From the NCBI GenBank assembly GCA_965214415.1, contig CBDCBQ010000003.1:930001-994000 (forward strand): 64,000 nt of DNA. The letters run 5' to 3'. Origin of the DNA: RH-AL1 sp965214415 (GTDB lineage: Bacteria > Pseudomonadota > Alphaproteobacteria > Rhizobiales > Beijerinckiaceae). Both the position numbers and the translations under genes were made by a program. Of this stretch, positions 1-9,107 are shown piece after piece (the first letter of the stretch is position 1; the number at the start of each line of letters is the position of its first letter). Below the pieces are notes generated by a model, which worked only from the letters and a program-made list of their open reading frames with translations, made no database searches and was not told the DNA's origin.

Positions 1-894
1 ATGCCGCTGCCGCGCGAGGAGGAAACGTGGGGCACGCTCGACATCATGTTCGCGACGACGCGCGGCACCGTGCGCCGCAACAAGCTGTCCGACTTCACGC
101 AGATCAATCGCGCCGGCAAGATCGCGATGAAGCTCGACCCCGGCGACGCGATCGTCGACGTGCAGATCTGCCGCGAGACCGACGACACGCTGCTGACGAC
201 GCAGAACGGCCAGTGCATCCGCTTCTCGGTGACCGACGTGCGCGTCTTCAAGGGCCGCGATTCGATGGGCGTGCGCGGCATCACGCTGGGGCAGGGCGAC
301 ACGGTCATCGCGCTGTCGATCCTGCGCCACATGGCGGCCGATGCCGGCGAGCGGCTCGCCTACCTCAAGATGCGCCGCGCCGTGGCGGGCGAAGCCAACC
401 CCGAGTCGACCACCGAGGCGGTGGCCGACGAGGCCGCGGCGGAGGGGATCGAGCCCGACGACGTGCAGCCCTCGAGCCTGTCGATCGAGCGCTACGGCGA
501 GATGTCGGGCGCCGAGCAGATCATCCTGACGATCTCGGCGAAGGGCTTCGGCAAGCGCACCTCGGCCTACGAGTACCGGGTCACCGGGCGCGGCGGTAAG
601 GGCATCGTCGCGATGGCGGTGAATGCCCGTAACGGCAAGCTCGTCGCGTCCTTCCCGGTCGACGACCACGACGGGCTGATGCTGGTGACGAACGGCGGCC
701 AGCTGATCCGCGTGCCGGTCGAGGGTATCCGCGTCGCCGGGCGCGGCACGCAGGGTGTCACGGTGTTCCGCCTCGGCGCCAAGGAGGAGGTCGTCTCGGT
801 CGAGCGGGTCGCCGCCGACGAGGTCGAGGCGGCCGGTGGCGATCCGGAGCGTGAAGCGGACGACGGGCCTGACGAGGCTCCCACGTCCGAGTAG
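1..894 (+). CDS. gyrA: DNA gyrase subunit A, C-terminal part (5' end outside window)
   Basis: The window opens inside this gene; the first ATG is internal, not the start. What is visible is the beta-pinwheel C-terminal domain that wraps DNA: the blade motif MFATTRGTVRRNKLSDF near residues 16-32, and a GyrA-box-like GRGGKGI at about 197-203, which is needed for negative supercoiling in gyrases. The protein ends in an acidic tail rich in Glu and Asp, typical of GyrA. The catalytic tyrosine and breakage-reunion domain lie upstream of the window. gyrB is on the same strand about 10 kb downstream, so the subunits are not in one operon. Confidence 0.95.
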   Translation: MPLPREEETWGTLDIMFATTRGTVRRNKLSDFTQINRAGKIAMKLDPGDAIVDVQICRETDDTLLTTQNGQCIRFSVTDVRVFKGRDSMGVRGITLGQGDTVIALSILRHMAADAGERLAYLKMRRAVAGEANPESTTEAVADEAAAEGIEPDDVQPSSLSIERYGEMSGAEQIILTISAKGFGKRTSAYEYRVTGRGGKGIVAMAVNARNGKLVASFPVDDHDGLMLVTNGGQLIRVPVEGIRVAGRGTQGVTVFRLGAKEEVVSVERVAADEVEAAGGDPEREADDGPDEAPTSE

Positions 895-928
895 GACGGC
901 CGTTGAGTGGAGCGCCGCCAAGCCTCGA

Positions 929-1285
929 TCAGTGGGCGACGTAGATGACGCAGCCGACGAACGCATTGTAGGCGAAGCCGAGCGGGCAGGACGGCAGGAT
1001 GCCGCTGAGCAGGCCCTTGGGGAGCTTGCTTGTGTCGATCGCTTCGCCCGTCACCGGCGATCGCTCGACGACCTGCTCCTTCTGACCCGCGAGCCTGCGC
1101 TGGTTGTCGAGGATCTCTCGCTGCTGCTGCAGGATCAGCCGGCGCTGGCGCGCGATCTGCCGCTGTTCCTGCGTGGCGTTCTGAGCCGCGACCGGCGTGA
1201 CCGCCAGCGTGGTTGCCATGCCGACCGACGCGATTTCCGCCACGAGAATGGCGAATGCCGCGAACGTGTGTGCTGCATGTTTCAT
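929..1285 (-). CDS. Small exported protein of unknown function
   Basis: About 118 residues beginning MKHAAHTFAAFAILVAEIAS, with a signal peptide likely cleaved after AVTPVAAQ. The mature part starts with a Gln/Arg-rich helical stretch (residues about 36-70, repeated QRR/LQQQ patterns that could form a coiled coil) and ends with two cysteines in a short hydrophobic tail (ILPSCPLGFAYNAFVGC). The longer open frame upstream lacks a credible start; the ATG at 1285 sits directly before the signal peptide. It converges on gyrA. Small exported proteins ending in a Cys-containing tail are common in Hyphomicrobiales, but no function is known to me. Confidence 0.65.
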   Translation of the reverse strand: MKHAAHTFAAFAILVAEIASVGMATTLAVTPVAAQNATQEQRQIARQRRLILQQQREILDNQRRLAGQKEQVVERSPVTGEAIDTSKLPKGLLSGILPSCPLGFAYNAFVGCVIYVAH

Positions 1286-1422
1286 GAGACCGTCCTCCAC
1301 GGTTTTCAATGCCGTCATTGGTTCAAAGCCGAACCACATGCGTAGAGGAGCGTTTTTCTCGTGAACGATTCCTGAATGGTGGGACACGAAACGGTGAAGC
1401 CGGCGCGGCTCTGCCGACGCGA

Positions 1423-1911
1423 TCACGCCCGCAGCAGATCCTCCAGGTCCAGCCGATCATTCATCATCGCCAGCCCGCCGGCGGCGTCGCGCGGCCAGTC
1501 CGCCTCCGGCTTGTCCCAAGTGAGCTCGACGCCATTGCCGTCGGGATCGCGCAGGTAGAGCGCCTCGCTGACCCCGTGGTCGGCCGAGCCGTCGAGCGGG
1601 ATGCCGGCGGCGCGCACGCGGCGCAGCGCGTCGGCGAGGTCGGCGCGGGTCGGGTAGATGAAGGCGGCGTGGTAGAGGCCGGTCGTTCCCGGCGCGGGCG
1701 CGGCGCCGCCGCGGCTCTCCCACGTGTTCAGCCCAAGGTGGTGATGGTAGCCGCCCGCCGACAGAAACGCGGCCGACGCGCCGCGTTGCGTGACCTCGAA
1801 GCCGAGCACGTCGCGATAGAAGCCGAGCGCCCGGTCGAGGTCGGCGACCTTCAGGTGGACGTGCCCGACCCTGGTTCCGGCGGCGACGGGGGGATTGCAG
1901 TCGGTGGACAT
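1423..1911 (-). CDS. VOC-family (glyoxalase/ring-cleavage dioxygenase-like) enzyme
   Basis: A 162-residue vicinal-oxygen-chelate protein. The first beta-alpha-beta-beta-beta unit opens with VGHVHLKVADLDRALGFYRD (His18 is a candidate metal ligand), followed by YHHHLGLN at about 56-63 and the C-terminal metal-ligand motif DGNGVELTWD at about 123-132. These three positions match the 2-His-1-Glu site of catechol 2,3-dioxygenase-like and glyoxalase-like VOC enzymes, and the overall sequence is closest to the CatE type. Substrate cannot be told. It stands alone and is read away from the downstream kinase gene. Confidence 0.8.
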   Translation of the reverse strand: MSTDCNPPVAAGTRVGHVHLKVADLDRALGFYRDVLGFEVTQRGASAAFLSAGGYHHHLGLNTWESRGGAAPAPGTTGLYHAAFIYPTRADLADALRRVRAAGIPLDGSADHGVSEALYLRDPDGNGVELTWDKPEADWPRDAAGGLAMMNDRLDLEDLLRA

Positions 1912-2010
1912 GCGATCTCCTTGCGGCCAGGCCGTCGCATCGCATCATCGCTCATCGTGCGGCGCGAGAAAAGCTAGTGTAAAGAGCGGCGTTTCCGCCG
2001 TGAGATCGCC

Positions 2011-4800
2011 TTGGACGCCCAGGTGCCCAACACCATTCCCGCTGTCATGTCGCGGATCGCGCGCGTGACCGCCGTGGTCGTCGGCCTCGGATCCTGCGTC
2101 GTGCTGCTCGCCTATGCCGCTCACGTCGGCATGCCGGTCGATCTCGGCGAGGGGCGGGCGGGCATGTCGCCGCTGACGGCGATCGCCCTGCTCAGCCTGG
2201 CGACCGGCCTCGCCCTCGATGGGGCGCCGCGCGAGCGGCCGGAGCAGCTCGGCTGGGTCGCGATCCTGGTCGGTGCCGGCGCGATCCTGGTGTCGGCGCT
2301 GGAGGGCCGCGATGTCGTCAGTCCGGTCATCGCCGCGCGCGTGTTCCAATTCAACGCGGGTCGCGCCGGCGTCGTCTCCGTGCCGACGGCGATCTGCCTG
2401 ATGGCGCTCGGCATCGCCAGGGTGGCACGCGCCCGGCCGCGCGCCGCCGACCGGGCCGCCGCCGTGGCGGTCGTGATCGCCGGGTTCACCGTGCTCGAGG
2501 ACCTCTATGACGCGGGCGCGCTGCCGGGCCTCCCCCTCTTCGGCCCGATGGCACCGCACACCGCGCTGGCGATCCTGCTTCTCGCGCTGGCGTCCCTGAC
2601 GTTACGGCCAGACGTCGGATGGGCCGCGGTGATCGCCTCGTCGGAGCCCGGCGGCGCCTCGACGCGGCGGCTGATCGCCTTCACGCCGCTGCCGCCGTTG
2701 CTCGGCTGGGTGCTGCTGCGCATCGCGGATGCCGGCCGGCTCGGCCTGAGCGCGGCCATGGCGGCGCTGGTGGTGCTCACGATCGTCCCGCTCGCGCTGC
2801 TCGTCCTGCGCGGCGGGCGCATCCTCGACGAGCTGGAAGGCGCGCGGAAGACCCGCGACTTGATGCAGGTCGCGCGCGATCGCGAGCTTCGTCTGATCGC
2901 CGACGCGATGCCGGTCCTGATCGCTTTCGTCGACCGGACGCTGACGTATCGGTTCGCCAACAACAGCTACAAGGCCTGGTTCGGCCTCACGCCGGAGCAG
3001 ATCGTCGGGCGTCGCATTCCCGAGCTGCTCGACGCGGAGGCGATGGCGGATCGGCGCCCCCATCTCGACGCCGCGCTCGCCGGCCGCGAGGCGCGTTTCG
3101 AACTGCCCTGGCCCCTCCTCGACGGCCGCGCGCGCGATGCCGAGATCCATTATCTGCCGCGCGTCGCGCTCGACGGGACGGTGGAAGGCTTCTTCATCTT
3201 CGTCGCCGACATCACGGAGCGAAAAGCGGCGGAGCGCCGTCTCGTCGCGACCAACGTGGTCCTCGAGGGGCAGGTCGAGGCGCGCACGCGCGAGCGCGAC
3301 CAGATCTGGCAATCCTCCAAGGACATGCTCTGCATCGCGACGCAGGATGGCTATCTCATCAGCGTCAATCCGGCCTGGAGCGAGACGCTCGGCTGGTCGC
3401 CGAACGCGATCACGGCCGAGCCCTTCATCAATTTCGTGCATCCCGACGATGTCGCGACCACGATGGCCGCCGCGAGCCGGCTCGCGCGGGGCGAGCCGGC
3501 GCTGGCGTTCGAGAACCGCTACCGCCACTCAGACGGCGGCTATCGCTGGCTGTCGTGGAACGCCGTCCCCAACGGGGCGCTGGTCTACGCGACGATCCGC
3601 GACGTGACCGAGGCCAAGGCCGCGGCCGAGCGCGAGCGGACGTTGGAGGAGGCGCTGCGCCAGTCGCAGAAGATGGAGGCGGTCGGCCAGCTCACCGGCG
3701 GTCTCGCCCACGATTTCAACAATCTGCTGACCGGCATCACCGGCAGCCTCGATCTGCTGGCGCTGCGCGTCCTGCAGGGACGCACCAGCGAGCTCGGCCG
3801 CTACATCGACGCGGCCCAGGGCGCGGCGCAGCGGGCGGCGGCGCTGACACATCGACTGCTCGCCTTCTCGCGTCGGCAGACGCTCGACCCCAAGCCGACC
3901 GACCTCAATCGTCTCATCGTCGAGATCGGGGATCTGGTGCGCCGCACGGTCGGACCGGAGGTCGCCGTCGAGATCGTCGCCGCGGCCGATCTCTGGAGCA
4001 TCCTGGTCGATCCGAACCAGCTCGAGAACGCGCTGCTCAATCTCTGCATCAATGCCCGCGACGCGATGCCCGGCGGCGGCGGCATCATCGTCGAGACGGA
4101 GAATCTCTGGCTCGACGACGACGCGGCGCGGACAAACGAGCTGCAGGCGGGCGCCTTCGTGGCGCTGCACGTGTCCGACACCGGCACCGGCATGACACCC
4201 GAGGTGATCGCCCGCGTGTTCGATCCGTTCTTCACGACGAAGCCGCTGGGGCAGGGCACCGGGCTCGGCCTGTCGATGATCTACGGCTTCGCGCGGCAGT
4301 CCGGCGGCCAGGTCGCCGTCGCATCCGAGGTCGGACGCGGCACGCGGATGTCGCTCTACCTGCCGCGCTACCACGGCCCGCTCGAGCAGGCTGTCGCGGC
4401 CAAGCTGGCGGCGCCCGTGTCCGTCGCCGGTGGCGAGACGATGCTGATCGTCGACGACGAGCCGACCGTACGCATGCTGGTGACCGACGTGCTCGAGGAG
4501 CTCGGCTACCGCGCGATCGAGGCGGCCGATGGCGCCGGCGGCCTCGCGGTCTTGCGCTCGAACGTCGCTATCGACCTGCTCGTGACCGACATCGGCCTGC
4601 TGGGCGGCATGAACGGGCGGCAGCTCGCGGACGCGGCCCGCGCCGTGCGGCCGGGATTACGGGTGCTCTTCATCACCGGCTATGCCGAGGCCGCCGTGAT
4701 CGGCAACGATGTCCTCGAGCCCGGCATGCGGGTCTTGACCAAGCCGTTCGCGATGGACGCGCTCGGCACCATGGTCAAGCAGATGATCGAGACGCCTTGA
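2011..4800 (+). CDS. Membrane hybrid sensor histidine kinase with two PAS domains and a receiver
   Basis: A 929-residue protein. The first 270 residues or so hold about eight hydrophobic segments (a membrane sensor of unknown ligand). PAS domains follow at about 290-400 and 430-540, the first ending in the PAC-like DITERKAAERR. The dimerisation/phosphoacceptor helix has GLAHDFNNLL with His567. The HATPase has the N box (NLCINARDAM), G1 (DTGTGM), FDPFFTTK and G2 (GTGLGLSM). A C-terminal receiver domain has Asp860 in LVTDIGLLGG and a conserved Lys in LTKPFA. No separate response regulator is adjacent, so output likely goes through an unlinked partner. The TTG at 2011 is the longest start; the ATG at 2047 is an alternative. 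Confidence 0.88.
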   Translation: MDAQVPNTIPAVMSRIARVTAVVVGLGSCVVLLAYAAHVGMPVDLGEGRAGMSPLTAIALLSLATGLALDGAPRERPEQLGWVAILVGAGAILVSALEGRDVVSPVIAARVFQFNAGRAGVVSVPTAICLMALGIARVARARPRAADRAAAVAVVIAGFTVLEDLYDAGALPGLPLFGPMAPHTALAILLLALASLTLRPDVGWAAVIASSEPGGASTRRLIAFTPLPPLLGWVLLRIADAGRLGLSAAMAALVVLTIVPLALLVLRGGRILDELEGARKTRDLMQVARDRELRLIADAMPVLIAFVDRTLTYRFANNSYKAWFGLTPEQIVGRRIPELLDAEAMADRRPHLDAALAGREARFELPWPLLDGRARDAEIHYLPRVALDGTVEGFFIFVADITERKAAERRLVATNVVLEGQVEARTRERDQIWQSSKDMLCIATQDGYLISVNPAWSETLGWSPNAITAEPFINFVHPDDVATTMAAASRLARGEPALAFENRYRHSDGGYRWLSWNAVPNGALVYATIRDVTEAKAAAERERTLEEALRQSQKMEAVGQLTGGLAHDFNNLLTGITGSLDLLALRVLQGRTSELGRYIDAAQGAAQRAAALTHRLLAFSRRQTLDPKPTDLNRLIVEIGDLVRRTVGPEVAVEIVAAADLWSILVDPNQLENALLNLCINARDAMPGGGGIIVETENLWLDDDAARTNELQAGAFVALHVSDTGTGMTPEVIARVFDPFFTTKPLGQGTGLGLSMIYGFARQSGGQVAVASEVGRGTRMSLYLPRYHGPLEQAVAAKLAAPVSVAGGETMLIVDDEPTVRMLVTDVLEELGYRAIEAADGAGGLAVLRSNVAIDLLVTDIGLLGGMNGRQLADAARAVRPGLRVLFITGYAEAAVIGNDVLEPGMRVLTKPFAMDALGTMVKQMIETP

Positions 4801-4892
4801 GCTTCCCCCGATCGCCGACGCGACTTTGGGGCTGCGCAGGCGGGCCGGGACCCCTATCTTGACGGGACCAATGCGAAAGGACGCGCGCCCGC

Positions 4893-6140
4893 ATGCCCCC
4901 GCTCAGCCTCGCCTTCATCGCCGCGACGGCCCTATGGACCGTCCTCGCCGTCTACCTGTCGGTACGCCAGAGCACCTTCGTGGCGCGTCATCGCGACGAG
5001 GTGCCGGCCGATTTCACGGCGACACTCACGCTCGAGGAGCACCGGAAGGCGGCCGATTATTCGCGGGCGCGCGAGCGGCTCGACCGGGTCGAGACGCTCG
5101 TCGGCGCGATCGTGCCGATCGCCTGGGCGCTCGGCGGTATCGATCTTCTGTATGGCTGGCTCGGCACGTTCGTCTCGGCGGGCCTGTGGCGCGGCGTCGC
5201 CTTCCTGATCGCGGCGGGCATCGTCGGCGCGATCGTCGATCTGCCGTTCGCGATCGTCCGTGCCTTCGGCCTCGAGCAGCGCTTCGGCTTCAATCGCACG
5301 ACGCCCGCGCGCTTCCTCGCCGATCGCGTGAAGCAGGGCGCGATCTCGCTCGTCGTCGCCGTCCCGCTGCTGGCGGCGCTGCTCTGGGCGATGCGTTCCC
5401 TGACGGGGTTCTGGTGGCTCTATGCCTGGCTCGGCCTTGTCGTGATCATCATGGTCGCGCCGACGATCTTCGTGCGTTTCGTCGCGCCGCGCTTCAATAC
5501 GTTCGAGCCGCTGGAGGGGTCGCTGCGTTCGCGCATCGAGGCGCTGCTGACGCGCGCCGGCTTCCGATCGTCGGGGCTCTTCACGATGGACGCCTCGCGC
5601 CGCACGGCACACGGCAACGCCTATTTCATCGGCTTCGGCCGCTCGAAGCGCATCGTCCTGTTCGACACGCTGATCGCGGCCTCGCCCCCCGAGGAGATCG
5701 AGGCGGTGGTCGCCCACGAACTCGGCCATTTCAAGCACAAGCACGTGCTGTTCGGCCTGGCGCGCGCGGCGCTCATCATGCTCCTCGTGCTGGCCGCGTT
5801 CGGCTGGCTCGCCAAGCAGCCCTGGCTGCTGCCGTCGTTCGGCGTCGCCAACCACGACGAGGCGCTGTCGCTGTTCGTCTGCATGCTGCTCGCCTCAGTC
5901 GTCGGGCCGCTGAGCGCGCCGCTCAGCAATTGGATCTCGCGCCGCAACGAGTACCAGGCTGACGATTTCGCGCGCCGCGCGGTGGGTGCCGCGCCGATGG
6001 TCGGCGCGCTGACGCGGCTCGCCCGCGACAATGCCTCGACGCTGACGCCCGATCCGCTCTACGCGCTCGTGCACCATTCGCATCCGAGCGTGCCGCTTCG
6101 CGTGCGCCACCTGCGCGAGATGGAAGCCGCCGCGACTTGA
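4893..6140 (+). CDS. M48 family (Ste24-like) membrane zinc metalloprotease
   Basis: 415 residues, the usual length for alphaproteobacterial Ste24/CAAX-protease-like proteins. Several membrane helices (about 1-23, 70-120, 150-190, 290-345) surround the zinc site VVAHELGHFKHKH, with His275, Glu276 and His279; the third zinc ligand is probably the Glu of RRNEYQADDFA near residue 352. Family members cleave membrane or lipid-modified proteins at the cytoplasmic membrane; bacterial substrates are mostly unknown. It ends two bases before the convergent GH3 gene. Confidence 0.85.
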   Translation: MPPLSLAFIAATALWTVLAVYLSVRQSTFVARHRDEVPADFTATLTLEEHRKAADYSRARERLDRVETLVGAIVPIAWALGGIDLLYGWLGTFVSAGLWRGVAFLIAAGIVGAIVDLPFAIVRAFGLEQRFGFNRTTPARFLADRVKQGAISLVVAVPLLAALLWAMRSLTGFWWLYAWLGLVVIIMVAPTIFVRFVAPRFNTFEPLEGSLRSRIEALLTRAGFRSSGLFTMDASRRTAHGNAYFIGFGRSKRIVLFDTLIAASPPEEIEAVVAHELGHFKHKHVLFGLARAALIMLLVLAAFGWLAKQPWLLPSFGVANHDEALSLFVCMLLASVVGPLSAPLSNWISRRNEYQADDFARRAVGAAPMVGALTRLARDNASTLTPDPLYALVHHSHPSVPLRVRHLREMEAAAT

Positions 6141-6141
6141 A

Positions 6142-8403
6142 TTATCTGGCGAGTTGTTTGGCGGAGGCCGCTTCGCAGACGGTGCCGCCACCGCAGGCGC
6201 CATGGCGCGCCGGCCAGGCTCGAGCGGGCAGCTCGAGCGCGACGCTGGGACCGTCGGCGAGGGCATCGGACCGTAGCGCGACCGTGTAGCGCCCGGCCTC
6301 AACGCGCCAATTGTTCGCGGCGACGTCGAAGCGCGCGGTCAGTCGGGGATCGACACGAAAGGAGACGCGTCGCGTTTCGCCCGGGGCGAGCGGCACCGTT
6401 TGGAACCCGACGAGGCGGCGCGTGAAGCCGGGACCATCGAGATAGACCTGCGCGACGTCGATCCCGCCGCGGGCGCCCCTATTGCCGAAGTCGGCCGAGA
6501 CTGAAAGCGTGCCGCCGTCGTCCCGCGCCGTCAGGTTCGACGCCGCGAAGCGCGTGTACGACAGGCCGAACCCGAACGGGAACAGTGGGCGCTGGCCGGT
6601 GCGGAGAAACCACTTGTAGCCGACGTCCGCTCCCTCGATGTCGTAGTCGACCGCGAACGGCGCGCCCTTGATCGGCTCGCCGGGGTTGGACGTCGTGCTC
6701 GCGGGATCGGTGCCGTGCGGGCGCGGCAGCTGCGCCTCGCTAGCCGGGAAGGTCATCGGCAGCCGTCCGGCGGGATCGACGATTCCGGCGAGCACGTCGG
6801 CGATCGCGGCTCCCCCCCGCTCGCCGGGGTACCAGGCCTCGACCACCCCCGCGACGGCGTCGAGCCACGGCATGGTCACCGGGCCGCCGGTCTCCAGCAC
6901 GACGACGGTCGTTCGGTTCGCCGCCGCGACCCGCGCGATCAATGCGTCCTGACCATTCGGCAGCGAAAGGTCGTCGGCGTCGCGCGATTCGTTGCGCCAC
7001 GCTTCCGCGAAGACGATCACCACATCGGCCGCGCGGGCGGCGTTCGCGGCGGCTGTGACGTCGCGCCCATCAAGAAAGGTCACGCTCGCGTCCGGCAGCG
7101 CCCGGCGCAGGGCGGCGAGTGGTGGCGAGGGATCGTCGAGCTTCGGCTTGCCGTAGAAAACGCCGGGCGGGTCGCCGGGAAAGCGCAGGCTGCCCACTGG
7201 AACGACCTGCGAGGAGCCGCCGCCGGAGAGAACGCCCACGTCCGCGTGCCCGCCGATGACGAGCAGGCGCTTGATGTCCGCTCGCAGCGGCAAGACGTCG
7301 TCGTGGTTCTTCAGCAGCACGATACCGCGTGCGGCCACCTCCCGCGCGACCGCCGCGTGGGCGGGCAGATCGCCGGCGGTGCCCGGTTTCGGCGGATCAT
7401 CGAGCAGCCCTGCCGCGATACGCGTGCGCAGGATGCGGCCTGCCATGTCGTCGAGCCGGCCTCGCGGAACCTCGCCGCGAGTGACGGCGGCCGCGAGCGG
7501 GGCGCCGAAGTAAGGGGTGGGATCGAGATCGGCGCCCGACTCCTGGTCGAGACCGGCGCGGGCGGCTTCCACCGTCGAATGGGTGCCGCCCCAGTCGGAC
7601 ATCACCCAGCCGCCGAAACCCCAGTCGCCTTTCAGCACGTCCGAGACGAGATGGGCGTTTTGCGAGGCGTAGCTGCCGTCGACGCGATTGTAGCCCGTCA
7701 TCACCGCGCCGGGGTGGCCGCGCTCCAGCGCGATCTCGAAAGCGAGCAGGTCGGATTCGCGCGCGGCGGCCTCGCCGAGGCGAGCATCGAGAACGACGCG
7801 CCCGTTCTCCTGCGCGTTGAGGGCGAAGTGCTTCAGCGTCGCGACGATGCTGTTGCTCTGGATGCCGGCGATCTCGGCGCCGACCATGGTTCCGGTGAGA
7901 AGCGGATCCTCGCTCGCGTACTCGAAGTCGCGACCGCCGCGCGGATCGCGCGTCAGGTCGGCGCCGCCGGCGAGCAGGACGGAGAAGCCCATGGCGCGCG
8001 CCTCCGCGCCGATCGCGGCGCCAGCTCGCGCCGCCATCCCGGGATCGAACGTCGCCGCGAGCGCCAGGCCGCTCGGCATCGCGGTCGCGTCGAACGGCGC
8101 GTTGGTCGGATTGGCGACGCCGAGGCCAGCATCGCTTTCCTGAAGGGGCGGAATTTCAAGACGCGCGATCGCCGGCGTGAAGCCTGCCGAGTCGAGAGCG
8201 TCGGCGGGCTTCGGATGGCCGTGCAGCGGCATGCCGAAGCGCGTCTGGACGAGCGTGATCTTCTCGTCGAGGGTCATGCCGGACACGAGCTTCGCGGCGC
8301 GTTCGTCCGGCGAGGCCGTCCCGGCGGAGCAGGGCGACCCAATAAGCCAGGCCAGACTCAACCCGCCGATGGCGGCGCGCGTGCCAACCGCCGTGCGCCG
8401 CAA
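6142..8403 (-). CDS. Exported glycoside hydrolase family 3 beta-glucosidase
   Basis: 753 residues with an N-terminal signal peptide (LSLAWLIGSPCSAGTA). The family 3 TIM-barrel domain (about 40-330) has KHF (about 191-193) and GWVMSDWGGTHS, where Asp270 is the predicted nucleophile. The second alpha/beta sandwich domain spans about 350-570, and a fibronectin-III-like domain near the C terminus covers about 635-710. Family members hydrolyse beta-glucosides or related oligosaccharides; the export signal suggests periplasmic or extracellular action. No sugar transporter or regulator is adjacent. The gene is read toward the M48 protease gene. Confidence 0.88.
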   Translation of the reverse strand: MRRTAVGTRAAIGGLSLAWLIGSPCSAGTASPDERAAKLVSGMTLDEKITLVQTRFGMPLHGHPKPADALDSAGFTPAIARLEIPPLQESDAGLGVANPTNAPFDATAMPSGLALAATFDPGMAARAGAAIGAEARAMGFSVLLAGGADLTRDPRGGRDFEYASEDPLLTGTMVGAEIAGIQSNSIVATLKHFALNAQENGRVVLDARLGEAAARESDLLAFEIALERGHPGAVMTGYNRVDGSYASQNAHLVSDVLKGDWGFGGWVMSDWGGTHSTVEAARAGLDQESGADLDPTPYFGAPLAAAVTRGEVPRGRLDDMAGRILRTRIAAGLLDDPPKPGTAGDLPAHAAVAREVAARGIVLLKNHDDVLPLRADIKRLLVIGGHADVGVLSGGGSSQVVPVGSLRFPGDPPGVFYGKPKLDDPSPPLAALRRALPDASVTFLDGRDVTAAANAARAADVVIVFAEAWRNESRDADDLSLPNGQDALIARVAAANRTTVVVLETGGPVTMPWLDAVAGVVEAWYPGERGGAAIADVLAGIVDPAGRLPMTFPASEAQLPRPHGTDPASTTSNPGEPIKGAPFAVDYDIEGADVGYKWFLRTGQRPLFPFGFGLSYTRFAASNLTARDDGGTLSVSADFGNRGARGGIDVAQVYLDGPGFTRRLVGFQTVPLAPGETRRVSFRVDPRLTARFDVAANNWRVEAGRYTVALRSDALADGPSVALELPARAWPARHGACGGGTVCEAASAKQLAR

Positions 8404-8415
8404 AGTCGTTCGGTT

Positions 8416-8757
8416 CTACTTGAGATGCTGGGCGAGATACTTGTTCATCTCGAACATCGTCACCTTGTCGCGGCCGAACACGGCCTTGAGATTGGCGTCG
8501 GCGACGATCTCTCGCTTGTTCGCCTCGTTCTGAAGCTTGTGCTTCTTGATATATTCCCAGACCTTGCTGACCACGACGGTACGCGGAAGCGGGTCGCTGC
8601 TGCCGAGGACCTTGGAGAGCTCGGGCGATGGCGTCAGCGGCTTGGAAAAGGCACTCGGCGGCTGCCCTTCGGGCTTCGCCTTCGGCTTGGCGGCGGTCTT
8701 CTTCGGCGCCTCCTTCGTGGCGGCCTTGGCCGCCGGCTTCTTGGTTGCTTCCTTCAT
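8416..8757 (-). CDS. SWIB/MDM2-domain protein
   Basis: About 113 residues. A Lys/Ala/Pro-rich basic N terminus (AKAATKEAPKKTAAK) is followed by a SWIB domain: LSKVLGSSDPLPRTVVVSKV, then WEYIKKHKLQN and a C-terminal helix with VTMFEMNKYLAQHL. Stand-alone SWIB proteins occur in chlamydiae and many alphaproteobacteria, where they are thought to bind DNA or associate with the nucleoid. The ATG at 8757 is preferred over an upstream one because GGGAGA lies just before it. It follows the GH3 gene's upstream side on the same strand, so the two may share a transcript. Confidence 0.85.
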   Translation of the reverse strand: MKEATKKPAAKAATKEAPKKTAAKPKAKPEGQPPSAFSKPLTPSPELSKVLGSSDPLPRTVVVSKVWEYIKKHKLQNEANKREIVADANLKAVFGRDKVTMFEMNKYLAQHLK

Positions 8758-9107
8758 CCGTCTCTCCCGAGTATCGGCAGAGAGCCGCGCCGTGGCCACG
8801 CTCCCGCAGAGCGGCCAAACGAGCCCAAGGGCGCCGCCCCGTCAAGCTGTCCCGAGGACCAATCGACGATCGCCCACGAAAAACGGCGCGGCGACGCGTG
8901 TTTCGGGGCAATACGGTCGCACCGCGTCCACGATGTCGCCCGCCGCGCTTGCCGAAGACGCGGTTTCTCGGCCGTCTGTCTAACAAAAACGCGTATTGGA
9001 AAAAATAACCGCCAGATGCTGGTGTGTCACGTGAACCACAGGACTCGGAATGTCGGCATCGCGCTGTGGTGCCGCTCCAGTGCTTCGCGTAAAATGCCTG
9101 CATAAGG
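8758..9107. other. Intergenic region between divergent SWIB and export-protein genes
   Basis: About 350 bases with no convincing gene. The part near 8980-9010 is A-rich (AACAAAAACGCG, GGAAAAAATAACC) and is the most likely promoter zone for the rightward polysaccharide export gene. I see no tRNA, strong terminator or repeat. Confidence 0.5.
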